Of a stretch of 36,224 bases of DNA, positions 26,366 through 33,911 are shown one piece after another. The DNA is taken from positions 1 to 36,224 of the forward strand of contig NZ_JANZKU010000034.1 in the NCBI RefSeq assembly GCF_025642785.1. The letters are read 5' to 3'. This DNA is from Pseudomonas sp. RIT-PI-AD (GTDB lineage: Bacteria; Pseudomonadota; Gammaproteobacteria; Pseudomonadales; Pseudomonadaceae). The number at the start of each line of letters is the position of its first letter. The stretch's first letter is position 1. The notes beneath the pieces were generated by a model that did no database searches, was not told where the DNA came from, and worked only from the letters and a program-made list of their open reading frames with translations. Made by a program: the position numbers and the translations under genes.

Positions 26366-28135
26366 TCAGAAGTTGACGCCAAAGCTGACGGCGAGGAAAT
26401 CGCGATCCGTGACGGGGTTGTAATCGCCGCCGAAGAAATCGGTATAGCTGATGCTGGCCGTGTAGGTGTTGCGATATTCCAGGTTGAGCCCGAGGCTGAG
26501 GGCCTTGGCGCCCTCGCTGAAGTTCGGCCCGTAGCCCTCGACGTCGTGGGACCAGGCCAGGTTGGGGGTGAAGTTGACCCCGGCGATCACGTCCGGGTAC
26601 TCCAGGCTGGCGCGCATGCGATAGCCCCAGGAATTGCGGGTGTAGAAGCCGTCGTCGTTGCATTCGTCCGGGTTGGCGGCGTTGAACGCGGCGCACACCG
26701 CGCTGTTGGAGAGCTGGCCGGGACCGTAGATGGGGTCGCGGCCGAAGCGCAGTTCGCCGACGTCGTCGCTGAGGCCGGAGATGTGGTTGTAGCCGACCTC
26801 GCCGATCAGCGTCAGGCGGTTGGCGCCGAGCACCTGGTCGACGAAGTGGGTGGCGGTCACCTGGGCCTGGGTCACCGGTTTGCGCGCGTAGCCGTGCAGG
26901 TCGGCGCCGGAGACGTTGGCCGAATGGCCGGACTCGAAGATCGGCGAGAAACCCAGGCCGAGGGCGCCGAACGACAGGTCGGTGGAGTTGATCTGCAACG
27001 GCATGTTCGGCCGGTAGCTGACTTCGCCGGCCACCGAGGTGCTGCCGAGGGTGGTCTGGAAGCTCAGGCCGTAGAGGCGGATGTCCTCCGGGTATTCGAT
27101 GAAGTAGCGGGCGTTCGGCGCGCCGGGGATGAACGCCGGCGAGGGTGTGGTGGTGCGGATGGTGCTGAACACCGGGCCGCGGCTGTGGTAGTTCATCGCG
27201 TAGGCGCCCAGCTCGGTGTCGTTCAGCTCCGGCACGTACCAGCGCAGCGCCAGGCCGAACTGGCCGCTGTCGCGGGCGTCGCGGTCGCCGGCGCGGGGGA
27301 TGTAGATGTCGTCGCCGGCGGCGCCGGTGTTGCGCGACACCCCCGGCGGCAGGTCGGGGCCCGACACTACCAGGCGATCGCTGCAGCCATCGGCCACCAC
27401 GTCCGAGGTGGAGAAGAAGGTGCCGCAGTTGTCCGCCACCGTCTGGTCCCATTCCAGTTGGTAGAAGGCCTCCACCGACAGGCTGTCGCTGAGGCTCTGG
27501 GACAGGTACAGCATGTTCACCGGGATCAGGCCTTCCTTGATCTCCGCGCCGGGGCGGCGGAAGGCGGAGACGTCGACCGGGTTGATCGAGTTGATGCCGT
27601 TGCCGATGAAGGTGCTTTCGCCCCAGCTCACCACCTGCTTGCCGGCGCGCACGCTGCCGGGCAGCTCGCCGAGGCTGTAGTTGTGGTAGACGAAGGCGTC
27701 GAGGATCTGCGCGCCGGAGGACTTGGCGCCTTCCTTGCGGTTGTGGTCGTCGATGTCGTAGTACTCGCGGTGCTCGTCCTTCAGCTCGAAGTCGTACCAG
27801 TACTTGCCGCGCACGAACACCCCGGTGTCGCCGTACTTCAGTTCCAGGTCGTGGATGCCCTTGAAGATCTTCGAGAAGGTCTCGCCGCGCTTGAAGTTCA
27901 GGCGGCCGTCGTCGGAGGTGCGCGACGACGCGTTGCCGCCGCTGGCGGTGGAGATGTAGTCCTTGTCGCCGGCGCGGGTCGCCCAGCTGGCGCCCACCGA
28001 CAGTTGCGAGTCGAATTGCCCTTCGATCTCGCCGATGTTGAAGGTGACGGCGAATGCCGGGGACGAGCCGGCCAGGGCGGTGGCGATCGCCAGGGTCCGG
28101 GGATGGAAGATTCCGCGCATTGTTCTTGTTGTCAT
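26366..28135 (-). CDS. DUF1302 outer-membrane protein
   Basis: The 589-residue protein has a signal peptide (LAIATALAGSSPAFA, cleavage near residue 29) followed by VTFNIGEIEGQFDSQLSVGASWATRAGDKD, the DUF1302 opening. Many amphipathic beta strands and a terminal aromatic residue (DFLAVSFGVNF) fit a beta-barrel. The start is set at ATG 28135 because GGAG lies 6-7 nt upstream; an ATG at 28171 has no Shine-Dalgarno sequence and would put 12 polar residues before the signal peptide. With the DUF1329 partner it may form an outer-membrane uptake or export path for lipophilic substrates; this is inference. Four Cys near residues 240-260 and 475-490 suggest loop disulfides. Confidence 0.88.
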   Translation of the reverse strand: MTTRTMRGIFHPRTLAIATALAGSSPAFAVTFNIGEIEGQFDSQLSVGASWATRAGDKDYISTASGGNASSRTSDDGRLNFKRGETFSKIFKGIHDLELKYGDTGVFVRGKYWYDFELKDEHREYYDIDDHNRKEGAKSSGAQILDAFVYHNYSLGELPGSVRAGKQVVSWGESTFIGNGINSINPVDVSAFRRPGAEIKEGLIPVNMLYLSQSLSDSLSVEAFYQLEWDQTVADNCGTFFSTSDVVADGCSDRLVVSGPDLPPGVSRNTGAAGDDIYIPRAGDRDARDSGQFGLALRWYVPELNDTELGAYAMNYHSRGPVFSTIRTTTPSPAFIPGAPNARYFIEYPEDIRLYGLSFQTTLGSTSVAGEVSYRPNMPLQINSTDLSFGALGLGFSPIFESGHSANVSGADLHGYARKPVTQAQVTATHFVDQVLGANRLTLIGEVGYNHISGLSDDVGELRFGRDPIYGPGQLSNSAVCAAFNAANPDECNDDGFYTRNSWGYRMRASLEYPDVIAGVNFTPNLAWSHDVEGYGPNFSEGAKALSLGLNLEYRNTYTASISYTDFFGGDYNPVTDRDFLAVSFGVNF

Positions 28136-28222
28136 GCGGCGCTCCAGTGACGGGGTGGGTGGAGGCCCCATGCTAATCAGCCGGTCCGCGCCCCATAACT
28201 GCCTGAACGGGCGATTTCGGGG

Positions 28223-28284
28223 TCACCCGAGAGGGTGAGCGCGGCGCGCCGGCGCGGCCGGCGGCGCCACGCCCGGCGCGCCGC
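28223..28284. repeat. GC-rich inverted repeats between gcdR and the DUF1302 gene
   Basis: TCACCC-GAGA-GGGTGA (28223-28238) is a 6-bp stem-loop. Directly after it, GCGGCGCGCCGG (28241-28252) and CCGGCGCGCCGC (28273-28284) are perfect 12-bp inverted arms around a 20-bp GC spacer. They lie downstream of the gcdR stop and upstream of the DUF1302 start, both minus strand. The large repeat may end gcdR transcription; there is no T-run. The DUF1302 promoter must lie between here and 28135, and no clear boxes were found. Confidence 0.5.
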
Positions 28285-28354
28285 TGACACTCCCCTACAC
28301 CCCGTGCGCGCGGTTGCTACCCAGGGTGACAGCGACGGCGCCCGCGGCGCGCCT

Positions 28355-29263
28355 TCAGGCCGTGGCGGACTCCGCGCGGTAGTCCCGTGCCTGTTCCAGC
28401 AGCCAGTCGCGGAAGGCGCGCAGCGCGGCGGACTCCACCTTGCGTTCGGGGATGATCAGGTAATAGGCCTTGTCGCTGTGGAAGCTCTGCGGCGAAGCCA
28501 CCACCAGCCGGCCCTCGGCCAGCTCCCGCTCGATCAGGAAGGGCGGGATCAGCGCCACGCCCATTTCGTGCATGGCGGCCTGGGCGAGCATGGAGAACAA
28601 CTCGTAGCGCGGGCCGCTGAGGTCGCGTGGCACGTTCAGGCCCTGGGCGCCGAACCACTGCCGCCAGGCGTAGCGGCGGGTGCTCTGTTGCAGCAGCGGC
28701 AGGCTGGCGATCCGCGTCGCGTCGAGGTGGGCGCGGCCTTCCAGCAGCGCCGGGCTGCACACCGGCAACGGGTATTCGTGCATCAGGAAGTGCGATTCGG
28801 TGCCCGACCAGTCGGCGTCGCCGAAATACAGCGCGGCGTCGAACTCGGTGTCGGCGAACAGGAAGGGCCGCGTGCGGTTGGTCAGGTGCACCGTCACTTC
28901 CGGGTGCAGGCGCTGGAAATCCTTCAGCCGCGGCAGCAGCCATTGGGTGCCGAAGGTGGGCACCACCGCCAGCTCGATGGCCATCGCGCCCTGCTGGCCC
29001 ATCACCGCCAAGGTGTCGCGCTCCACCGCATCCAGCTGGGTGGCGATGCGCCGCGAATAGGCCAGCCCCGCCTCGCTGAGCTTGACCCCCCGGCGCGACC
29101 GGCGGAACAGCGCCAGGCCGAGGAACTCTTCCAGGCTGGCGATTTGTCGGCACACCGCGCTCTGGGTCAGGGCGAGTTCTTCCGCGGCCTTGGTGAAGCT
29201 TTCGTGGCGGGCCGCCGACTCGAACGCGATCAGGGCGGCCGTGCTGGGAATTTTCCGGCGCAT
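28355..29263 (-). CDS. gcdR: LysR-type regulator of glutarate catabolism
   Basis: The 302-residue LysR protein has an N-terminal winged HTH (MRRKIPSTAALIAFESAARHESFTKAAEELALTQSAVCRQIASLEEFLG, residues 1-49) and a periplasmic-binding-protein-like effector domain. It is divergent from gcdH with 199 bp between starts, the usual arrangement for a LysR regulator and its target. GcdR of pseudomonads activates glutaryl-CoA dehydrogenase expression in response to glutarate; I recall the PAO1 trio PA0446-PA0448 with the same layout. The residues PSTAALIAFE and SGPRYELFSMLAQAAMHEMGVAL also resemble GcvA-like regulators. The symbol rests mainly on context. Confidence 0.87.
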   Translation of the reverse strand: MRRKIPSTAALIAFESAARHESFTKAAEELALTQSAVCRQIASLEEFLGLALFRRSRRGVKLSEAGLAYSRRIATQLDAVERDTLAVMGQQGAMAIELAVVPTFGTQWLLPRLKDFQRLHPEVTVHLTNRTRPFLFADTEFDAALYFGDADWSGTESHFLMHEYPLPVCSPALLEGRAHLDATRIASLPLLQQSTRRYAWRQWFGAQGLNVPRDLSGPRYELFSMLAQAAMHEMGVALIPPFLIERELAEGRLVVASPQSFHSDKAYYLIIPERKVESAALRAFRDWLLEQARDYRAESATA

Positions 29264-29329
29264 CTATGCGGTGGCCTCACTTGTGGAAGGGGAAACAGGT
29301 CGCGCGAAGGGATTCCGGAGTGAGCATAA

Positions 29330-29345
29330 CGCACAACTGGTTGCG
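29330..29345. promoter_or_regulatory. Imperfect dyad in the gcdR-gcdH intergenic region; candidate GcdR site
   Basis: CGCACAACTGGTTGCG has CGCA/TGCG half-sites 8 bp apart, roughly in the middle of the 199-bp divergent region, 66 bp from gcdR and 117 bp from gcdH. LysR sites are loose interrupted dyads (T-N11-A), so this is a candidate only. GAGG about 9 nt before the gcdH ATG (29453-29456) is its ribosome binding site. Confidence 0.4.
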
Positions 29346-29462
29346 AAATCCTCGTTTGCCCCCTCCGGCCCTGCGGCCTAGCATCGCCCCATCACGTCGT
29401 CGGATCGGCCCGCGCCCCGCGGTTGCCCTCCGTTCCCTGTTCGCACGCTCGAGGTTTTCGCG

Positions 29463-30641
29463 ATGGCCAAGGCAAGCTTCAACTGGATCGACCCCCTGCT
29501 GCTCGATCAGCAACTGACCGAAGAAGAACGCATGGTGCGCGACAGCGCCGCCCAGTTCGCCCAGGACAAACTGGCCCCGCGGGTGCTGGAGGCCTTCCGC
29601 CACGAACGCACCGACCCGGCGATCTTCCGCGAGATGGGCGAGACCGGCCTGCTCGGCGCGACCATCCCCGAAGCCTACGGCGGCAGCGGGCTGAACTACG
29701 TCTGCTACGGCCTGATCGCCCGCGAGGTCGAGCGCATCGACTCCGGCTACCGCTCGATGATGAGCGTGCAGTCGTCCCTGGTGATGGTGCCGATCAACGA
29801 GTTCGGCAGCGAAGCGCAGAAGCAGAAGTACCTGCCCAAGCTCGCCAGCGGCGAATGGATCGGCTGCTTCGGCCTGACCGAACCCAACCACGGTTCCGAC
29901 CCGGGCTCCATGGTCACCCGGGCGAAGAAGGTCGACGGCGGCTACCGCGTTTCCGGCAGCAAGATGTGGATCACCAACAGCCCGATCGCCGATGTGTTCG
30001 TGGTCTGGGCCAAGGACGACGCCGGCGACATCCGCGGCTTCGTCCTGGAAAAAGGCTGGGAGGGCCTGAGCGCCCCGGCGATCCACGGCAAGGTCGGCCT
30101 GCGCGCCTCGATCACCGGCGAGATCGTCATGGACAACGTGTTCGTCCCCGAGGACAACATCTTCCCCGAGGTACGCGGCCTGCGCGGCCCCTTCACCTGC
30201 CTGAACTCGGCGCGCTACGGCATTTCCTGGGGCGCCCTGGGCGCCGCCGAGTTCTGCTGGCACACCGCGCGCCAGTACACCCTGGATCGCCAGCAGTTCG
30301 GCCGTCCGCTGGCGGCCAACCAGTTGATCCAGAAGAAACTGGCCGACATGCAGACCGAGATCACCCTGGCGCTGCAAGGCTGCCTGCGCCTCGGCCGGAT
30401 GAAGGACGAAGGCACCGCCGCGGTGGAAATCACCTCGCTGATGAAGCGCAACAGCTGCGGCAAGGCCCTCGACGTCGCCCGCCTGGCCCGCGACATGCTC
30501 GGCGGCAACGGCATCTCCGACGAGTTCGGCGTGGCCCGCCACTTGGTCAACCTGGAAGTGGTGAACACCTACGAGGGCACCCATGACGTGCACGCGCTGA
30601 TCCTCGGCCGCGCGCAGACCGGGATCCAGGCGTTCTTCTGA
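29463..30641 (+). CDS. gcdH: Glutaryl-CoA dehydrogenase
   Basis: The 392-residue acyl-CoA dehydrogenase has [17 protein letters not shown] (FAD/substrate loop), [16 protein letters not shown], the [14 protein letters not shown] helix and the catalytic base E371 in [16 protein letters not shown]. The YEGTHD sequence and length match glutaryl-CoA dehydrogenases, which oxidise and decarboxylate glutaryl-CoA to crotonyl-CoA in lysine and glutarate breakdown. It is divergent from gcdR and followed by a class III CoA-transferase that can supply glutaryl-CoA. Confidence 0.95.
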   Translation: MAKASFNWIDPLLLDQQLTEEERMVRDSAAQFAQDKLAPRVLEAFRHERTDPAIFREMGETGLLGATIPEAYGGSGLNYVCYGLIAREVERIDSGYRSMMSVQSSLVMVPINEFGSEAQKQKYLPKLASGEWIGCFGLTEPNHGSDPGSMVTRAKKVDGGYRVSGSKMWITNSPIADVFVVWAKDDAGDIRGFVLEKGWEGLSAPAIHGKVGLRASITGEIVMDNVFVPEDNIFPEVRGLRGPFTCLNSARYGISWGALGAAEFCWHTARQYTLDRQQFGRPLAANQLIQKKLADMQTEITLALQGCLRLGRMKDEGTAAVEITSLMKRNSCGKALDVARLARDMLGGNGISDEFGVARHLVNLEVVNTYEGTHDVHALILGRAQTGIQAFF

Positions 30642-30647
30642 GTTCGC

Positions 30648-30668
30648 GCCGGCCGCCCGGCGGCCGGC
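30648..30668 (+). terminator. GC hairpin between gcdH and the CoA-transferase gene
   Basis: GCCGGCCGCC (30648-30657) and GGCGGCCGGC (30659-30668) are perfect 10-bp inverted arms around a single C, starting 7 bp after the gcdH stop and followed by the moderately T-rich GTTCGTCTTCG. It could attenuate or process the transcript so that gcdH is expressed more than the downstream gene. The two genes are 98 bp apart. Confidence 0.5.
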
Positions 30669-30739
30669 CCGTTCGTCTTCGCAGGGTGGGACACGCACCG
30701 CGTTTTCCACCGTCATCCCACTCCACAGGGGAATCCGCC

Positions 30740-31963
30740 ATGTCCGGCGCGCTGTCGCATATCCGTGTCCTCGACCTGTCCCGCGTGCTCGCCGGACCCT
30801 GGGCCGGGCAGATCCTCGCCGACCTGGGCGCCGAGGTGATCAAGGTCGAACGCCCCGGCAGCGGCGACGACACCCGCGCCTGGGGCCCGCCGTTCCTCAA
30901 GGACCGCGAAGGGCGCGACACCCGCGAGGCGTCCTACTACCTGTCGGCCAATCGCAACAAGAAATCGGTGACCGTGGATTTCACCCAGCCCGAAGGGCAG
31001 CGCATCGTGCGTGAGCTGGCGGCCAAGGCCGACGTGGTGCTGGAAAACTTCAAGGTCGGCGGGCTCGCCGCCTATGGCCTCGACTACCCCGCGCTGAAGG
31101 CGCTCAACCCACGGCTGATCTATTGCTCCATCACCGGCTTCGGCCAGACCGGGCCCTACGCCAAGCGCGCCGGCTACGATTTCATGATCCAGGGCCTCGG
31201 CGGCCTGATGAGCCTGACCGGGCGCGCCGACGACGAGGAGGGCGCCGGCCCGGTGAAGGTCGGCGTGGCGCTCACCGATATCCTCACCGGCCTGTATTCG
31301 GCCACCGCGGTCCTGGCCGCGCTGAACCATCGCGAGCAGAGCGGCATCGGCCAGCACATCGACATGGCGCTGCTCGACGTGCAGGTCGCCTGCCTGGCCA
31401 ACCAGTCGCTCAACTACCTGACCACCGGCACGCCGCCCCGGCGCCTGGGCAACGCCCACCCGAACATCGTGCCGTACCAGGATTTCCCCACCGCCGACGG
31501 CGACTTCATCCTCACCGTCGGCAACGACGGCCAGTTCCGCAAGTTCTGCGAGGTGGCGGGCCATCCCGAATGGGCCGACGACCCGCGCTTCGCCACCAAC
31601 AAGGCGCGGGTGGCCCACCGCGACGTGCTGATCCCGCTGATCCGCCAGGCCACGGTGTTCAAGACCACCGCCGAGTGGGTCGCAGCCCTGGAGATCGCCG
31701 GCGTGCCCTGCGGGCCGATCAACGACCTCGCCCAGGTGTTCGCCGATCCCCAGGTCCTCGCCCGCGGCCTGCGGGTCGACATGCCCCACCCGCTGGCGGG
31801 CAGCGTGCCCCAGGTGGCCAGCCCGATCCGCCTTTCGGAGACCCCGGTGACCTACCGCCATGCGCCGCCGTTGCTGGGCGAGCACACCCGCGAGGTGTTG
31901 CAGGACTGGCTGGGCCTGGAGGAAGCACAGATCGCGCAACTCCTCGACGCCGCGGTGATTTAG
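30740..31963 (+). CDS. Class III (CaiB/BaiF) CoA-transferase, probably glutarate CoA-transferase
   Basis: The 407-residue protein has the family N-terminus IRVLDLSRVLAGPWAGQILADLGAEVIKVERPGSGD, NKKSVTVDF, and the catalytic Asp region AGYDFMIQGLGGLMS (D147). It probably moves CoA from succinyl-CoA to glutarate, like human SUGCT, feeding gcdH; this is inferred from the neighbour. I chose ATG 30740, preceded by AGGGGAA 7 nt upstream, over an in-frame ATG at 30686 that would add 18 polar residues. Nothing coding follows for almost 300 bp. Confidence 0.9.
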   Translation: MSGALSHIRVLDLSRVLAGPWAGQILADLGAEVIKVERPGSGDDTRAWGPPFLKDREGRDTREASYYLSANRNKKSVTVDFTQPEGQRIVRELAAKADVVLENFKVGGLAAYGLDYPALKALNPRLIYCSITGFGQTGPYAKRAGYDFMIQGLGGLMSLTGRADDEEGAGPVKVGVALTDILTGLYSATAVLAALNHREQSGIGQHIDMALLDVQVACLANQSLNYLTTGTPPRRLGNAHPNIVPYQDFPTADGDFILTVGNDGQFRKFCEVAGHPEWADDPRFATNKARVAHRDVLIPLIRQATVFKTTAEWVAALEIAGVPCGPINDLAQVFADPQVLARGLRVDMPHPLAGSVPQVASPIRLSETPVTYRHAPPLLGEHTREVLQDWLGLEEAQIAQLLDAAVI

Positions 31964-32184
31964 GCGGGCGTCCCACGGCCTCGAGCGGACGACGAGGGGG
32001 CATCGCGCGCCGCTCCGTCGCTGATCGACGCCTTGCTCGCCGGAGAGCGGCCTCGGGCACGGCTGGTCGCCCGGGGGTGGCGTCGTCGGGTGGATGCCGC
32101 GTGACAGGACGCGAGGACGGCAGGGCGGTCTGCAGCGCCGACGCCAGCCGCTGATCGAATAGGATTTGCCGCTGCCGGCGGCGT
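31964..32184. other. Gene-free spacer between the CoA-transferase and fan1
   Basis: I see no gene in this GC-rich stretch. It holds a nested dyad: CGTCG-CTGAT-CGACG (32016-32030), flanked by GCCGCTC (32009-32015) and GAGCGGC (32045-32051). This is a possible terminator for the CoA-transferase transcript, without a T-run. The fan1 promoter begins at its right end. Confidence 0.4.
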
Positions 32185-32200
32185 CTGTATAAATGTACAG
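32166..32200 (+). promoter_or_regulatory. LexA (SOS) box overlapping the fan1 promoter
   Basis: CTGTATAAATGTACAG at 32185-32200 fits the gammaproteobacterial LexA pattern CTGT-N8-ACAG exactly and differs by one base from the CTGTATATAAATACAG/CTGTATAAATATACAG type of ideal site. It overlaps a plausible -10 (TATAAA, 32188-32193), placed 16 bp after a -35-like TTGCCG (32166-32171). Repressor bound here would block transcription of fan1 and the helicase gene, so the operon is predicted to be SOS-inducible. Confidence 0.82.
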
Positions 32201-32261
32201 CCGTCGCGGTGCCTGTCGAAGGTGCCGCACCGTATCGACGCCACCCAGCCGAACCGCCGCG

Positions 32262-33911
32262 ATGTCCGAGCCGCTTCCGGATCCCTTCTACTATCTGTCC
32301 AACTTCCAGCGAGCCCTCGACTGGATCGGCGGCCGTTACGCCGATCTCCTCGATGCCGAGGAACGCGACTTCCTCGACCGCTTCCCGGGTCTGCCCCAGG
32401 CCGCCCGCGCGCTGTTCGTGCGCATGGCCATGCGCAAGGGCGCGCACTTCCGCGCCAGCAAGCTGTGCTACGCCGAGATCGGCTGCCCGCTGGCGGCGGC
32501 CGTGACCCTGGTCGAGCACGGCTGGCTCGACGAAGACCCGCTGCTGAGCCTGGACGAACTGGGCGGCTTGCTGAAGAAAGCCGAACTCATCCAGGCGTTC
32601 GCCCTGCCCGCGCGCCTGGCCTCGGCGCGCAAGGCCGAGGTGCTGGAGGGCCTGCGTGGCGATTTCGGCGATCCGCGCCGCGCCCGCGAATGGCCGGCGT
32701 TCCCCGGCGACGCCTTCTATCTATTGAGCGCCGCGCCGATGTGCGAGCGCCTGCGCCTGATCTTCTTCGGCAACCTGCGGCAGGACTGGTCCACCTTCGT
32801 GCTCGCCGACCTGGGCATCCATCGCTACGAAAGCGTCGAACTGTCCGAAACCTCCCGTGGCTTCAGCCGACGCCAGGACCTCGACGACTACCTGTACCTG
32901 CACCGCTGCCGCGAACGCCTGGAGGCCGGGGAAGCCCCGGACCGGCTGTTCGCCGACCTGCCCGACAGGCCCTGCGCCAACCCCTGGATCGAAACCCGCC
33001 GGGCCAAGCTCGGGTTTCTCCTCGGCCAGCGCTGTGAACGGCTCGGCGACTGGGCGCGGGCCCTGGCGCTCTATGACGGGAGCGCCTATCCGGGGGCGCG
33101 GGTGCGGGCGATTCGCGTGCTCGAGCGCAGCGAACGCCACGCCGATGCCTTCGCCCGCGCGCGCGAGGCCCTGTCCGCGCCGGAAAGCGAGACCGAACGT
33201 CAGCAGCTGATGCGCATCCTGCCGCGCCTGCGCCGCCGCCTCGGCCTACCGCCCGAGCCGCGCCCCGCGGCTGCGGCGGTGACCCGCCTGGACCTGTGCC
33301 TGCCACGCCCCGCCGGCGCCCCCGGCGTCGAGTGGCTGGTGCGGGAGCACTTGGCGCGGCCGGAAGCGCCGGTGCATTACGTGGAGAACACCCTGATCGT
33401 CTCGCTGTTCGGCCTGCTCTGCTGGGAAGCGGTGTTCGCTGCCTTGCCGGGGGCGTTTTTCCATCCCTTCCACAGCGGCCCGGCGGACCTGCTCGCGGCG
33501 GACTTCCACCCGCGCCGCGCGCCGCTCTTCGAACGCTGCCTGGCACGCCTGGACAGCGGTGAATACCGGGAGGCGCTGCGCCGCACCTACCGCGACAAGT
33601 ACGGTATCCAGTCGCCCTTCGTGCACTGGCAGGCGCTGGACGACGTCCTCCTCGAGCAGGCGCTCGCCTGCCTGCCCGCCGAGCACTTGCGTCACTGGTT
33701 CGAGCGCATGCTGCTCGACCTCCAGGCCAATCGCGCCGGCCTGCCCGACCTCATCCAGTTCTGGCCGGAGGAGAACCGCTACCGGATGATCGAGGTGAAA
33801 GGGCCGGGCGACCGCCTGCAGGACAACCAATTGCGCTGGCTGGACTTCTGCGTGCGGCACGCCATGCCGGTCGCGGTCTGCTACGTGCGCTGGGACGAGG
33901 CGGCCGCATGA
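32262..33911 (+). CDS. fan1: FAN1-type VRR-NUC structure-specific nuclease
   Basis: The 549-residue protein has an N-terminal helical DNA-binding region (DPFYYLSNFQRALDWIGGRYADLLDAEERDFL), a TPR-like middle (ARALALYDGS... ARVRAIRVLERSERHADAF), a VENTLIVSLFGLLCWEAVF segment, and a C-terminal VRR-NUC domain with D496, E511 and K513 (GLPDLIQFW...IEVKGPGD). The spacing matches the PD-(D/E)xK site of P. aeruginosa FAN1, which cuts 5' flaps and helps unhook interstrand crosslinks. ATG 32262 gives the normal N-terminus but has only a weak Shine-Dalgarno sequence. An ATG at 32193 lies inside the LexA box and promoter, so it is rejected. The stop overlaps the helicase start (ATGA). Confidence 0.93.
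   Translation: MSEPLPDPFYYLSNFQRALDWIGGRYADLLDAEERDFLDRFPGLPQAARALFVRMAMRKGAHFRASKLCYAEIGCPLAAAVTLVEHGWLDEDPLLSLDELGGLLKKAELIQAFALPARLASARKAEVLEGLRGDFGDPRRAREWPAFPGDAFYLLSAAPMCERLRLIFFGNLRQDWSTFVLADLGIHRYESVELSETSRGFSRRQDLDDYLYLHRCRERLEAGEAPDRLFADLPDRPCANPWIETRRAKLGFLLGQRCERLGDWARALALYDGSAYPGARVRAIRVLERSERHADAFARAREALSAPESETERQQLMRILPRLRRRLGLPPEPRPAAAAVTRLDLCLPRPAGAPGVEWLVREHLARPEAPVHYVENTLIVSLFGLLCWEAVFAALPGAFFHPFHSGPADLLAADFHPRRAPLFERCLARLDSGEYREALRRTYRDKYGIQSPFVHWQALDDVLLEQALACLPAEHLRHWFERMLLDLQANRAGLPDLIQFWPEENRYRMIEVKGPGDRLQDNQLRWLDFCVRHAMPVAVCYVRWDEAAA

Noticed and set aside
25034-28150. A plus-strand open frame of more than 1,000 codons opposite the DUF1329 and DUF1302 genes
   Set aside because: It runs antisense through two well-recognised exported proteins and is dominated by Val, Gly, Ala, Arg, Glu and Gln, the pattern expected opposite GC-rich genes. 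It has no recognisable domain.
32193-32261. Upstream ATG that would extend FAN1 by 23 residues
   Set aside because: It lies within the LexA box and -10 element, so it would not be on the transcript, and the added residues are Arg/Cys-rich and unlike FAN1.
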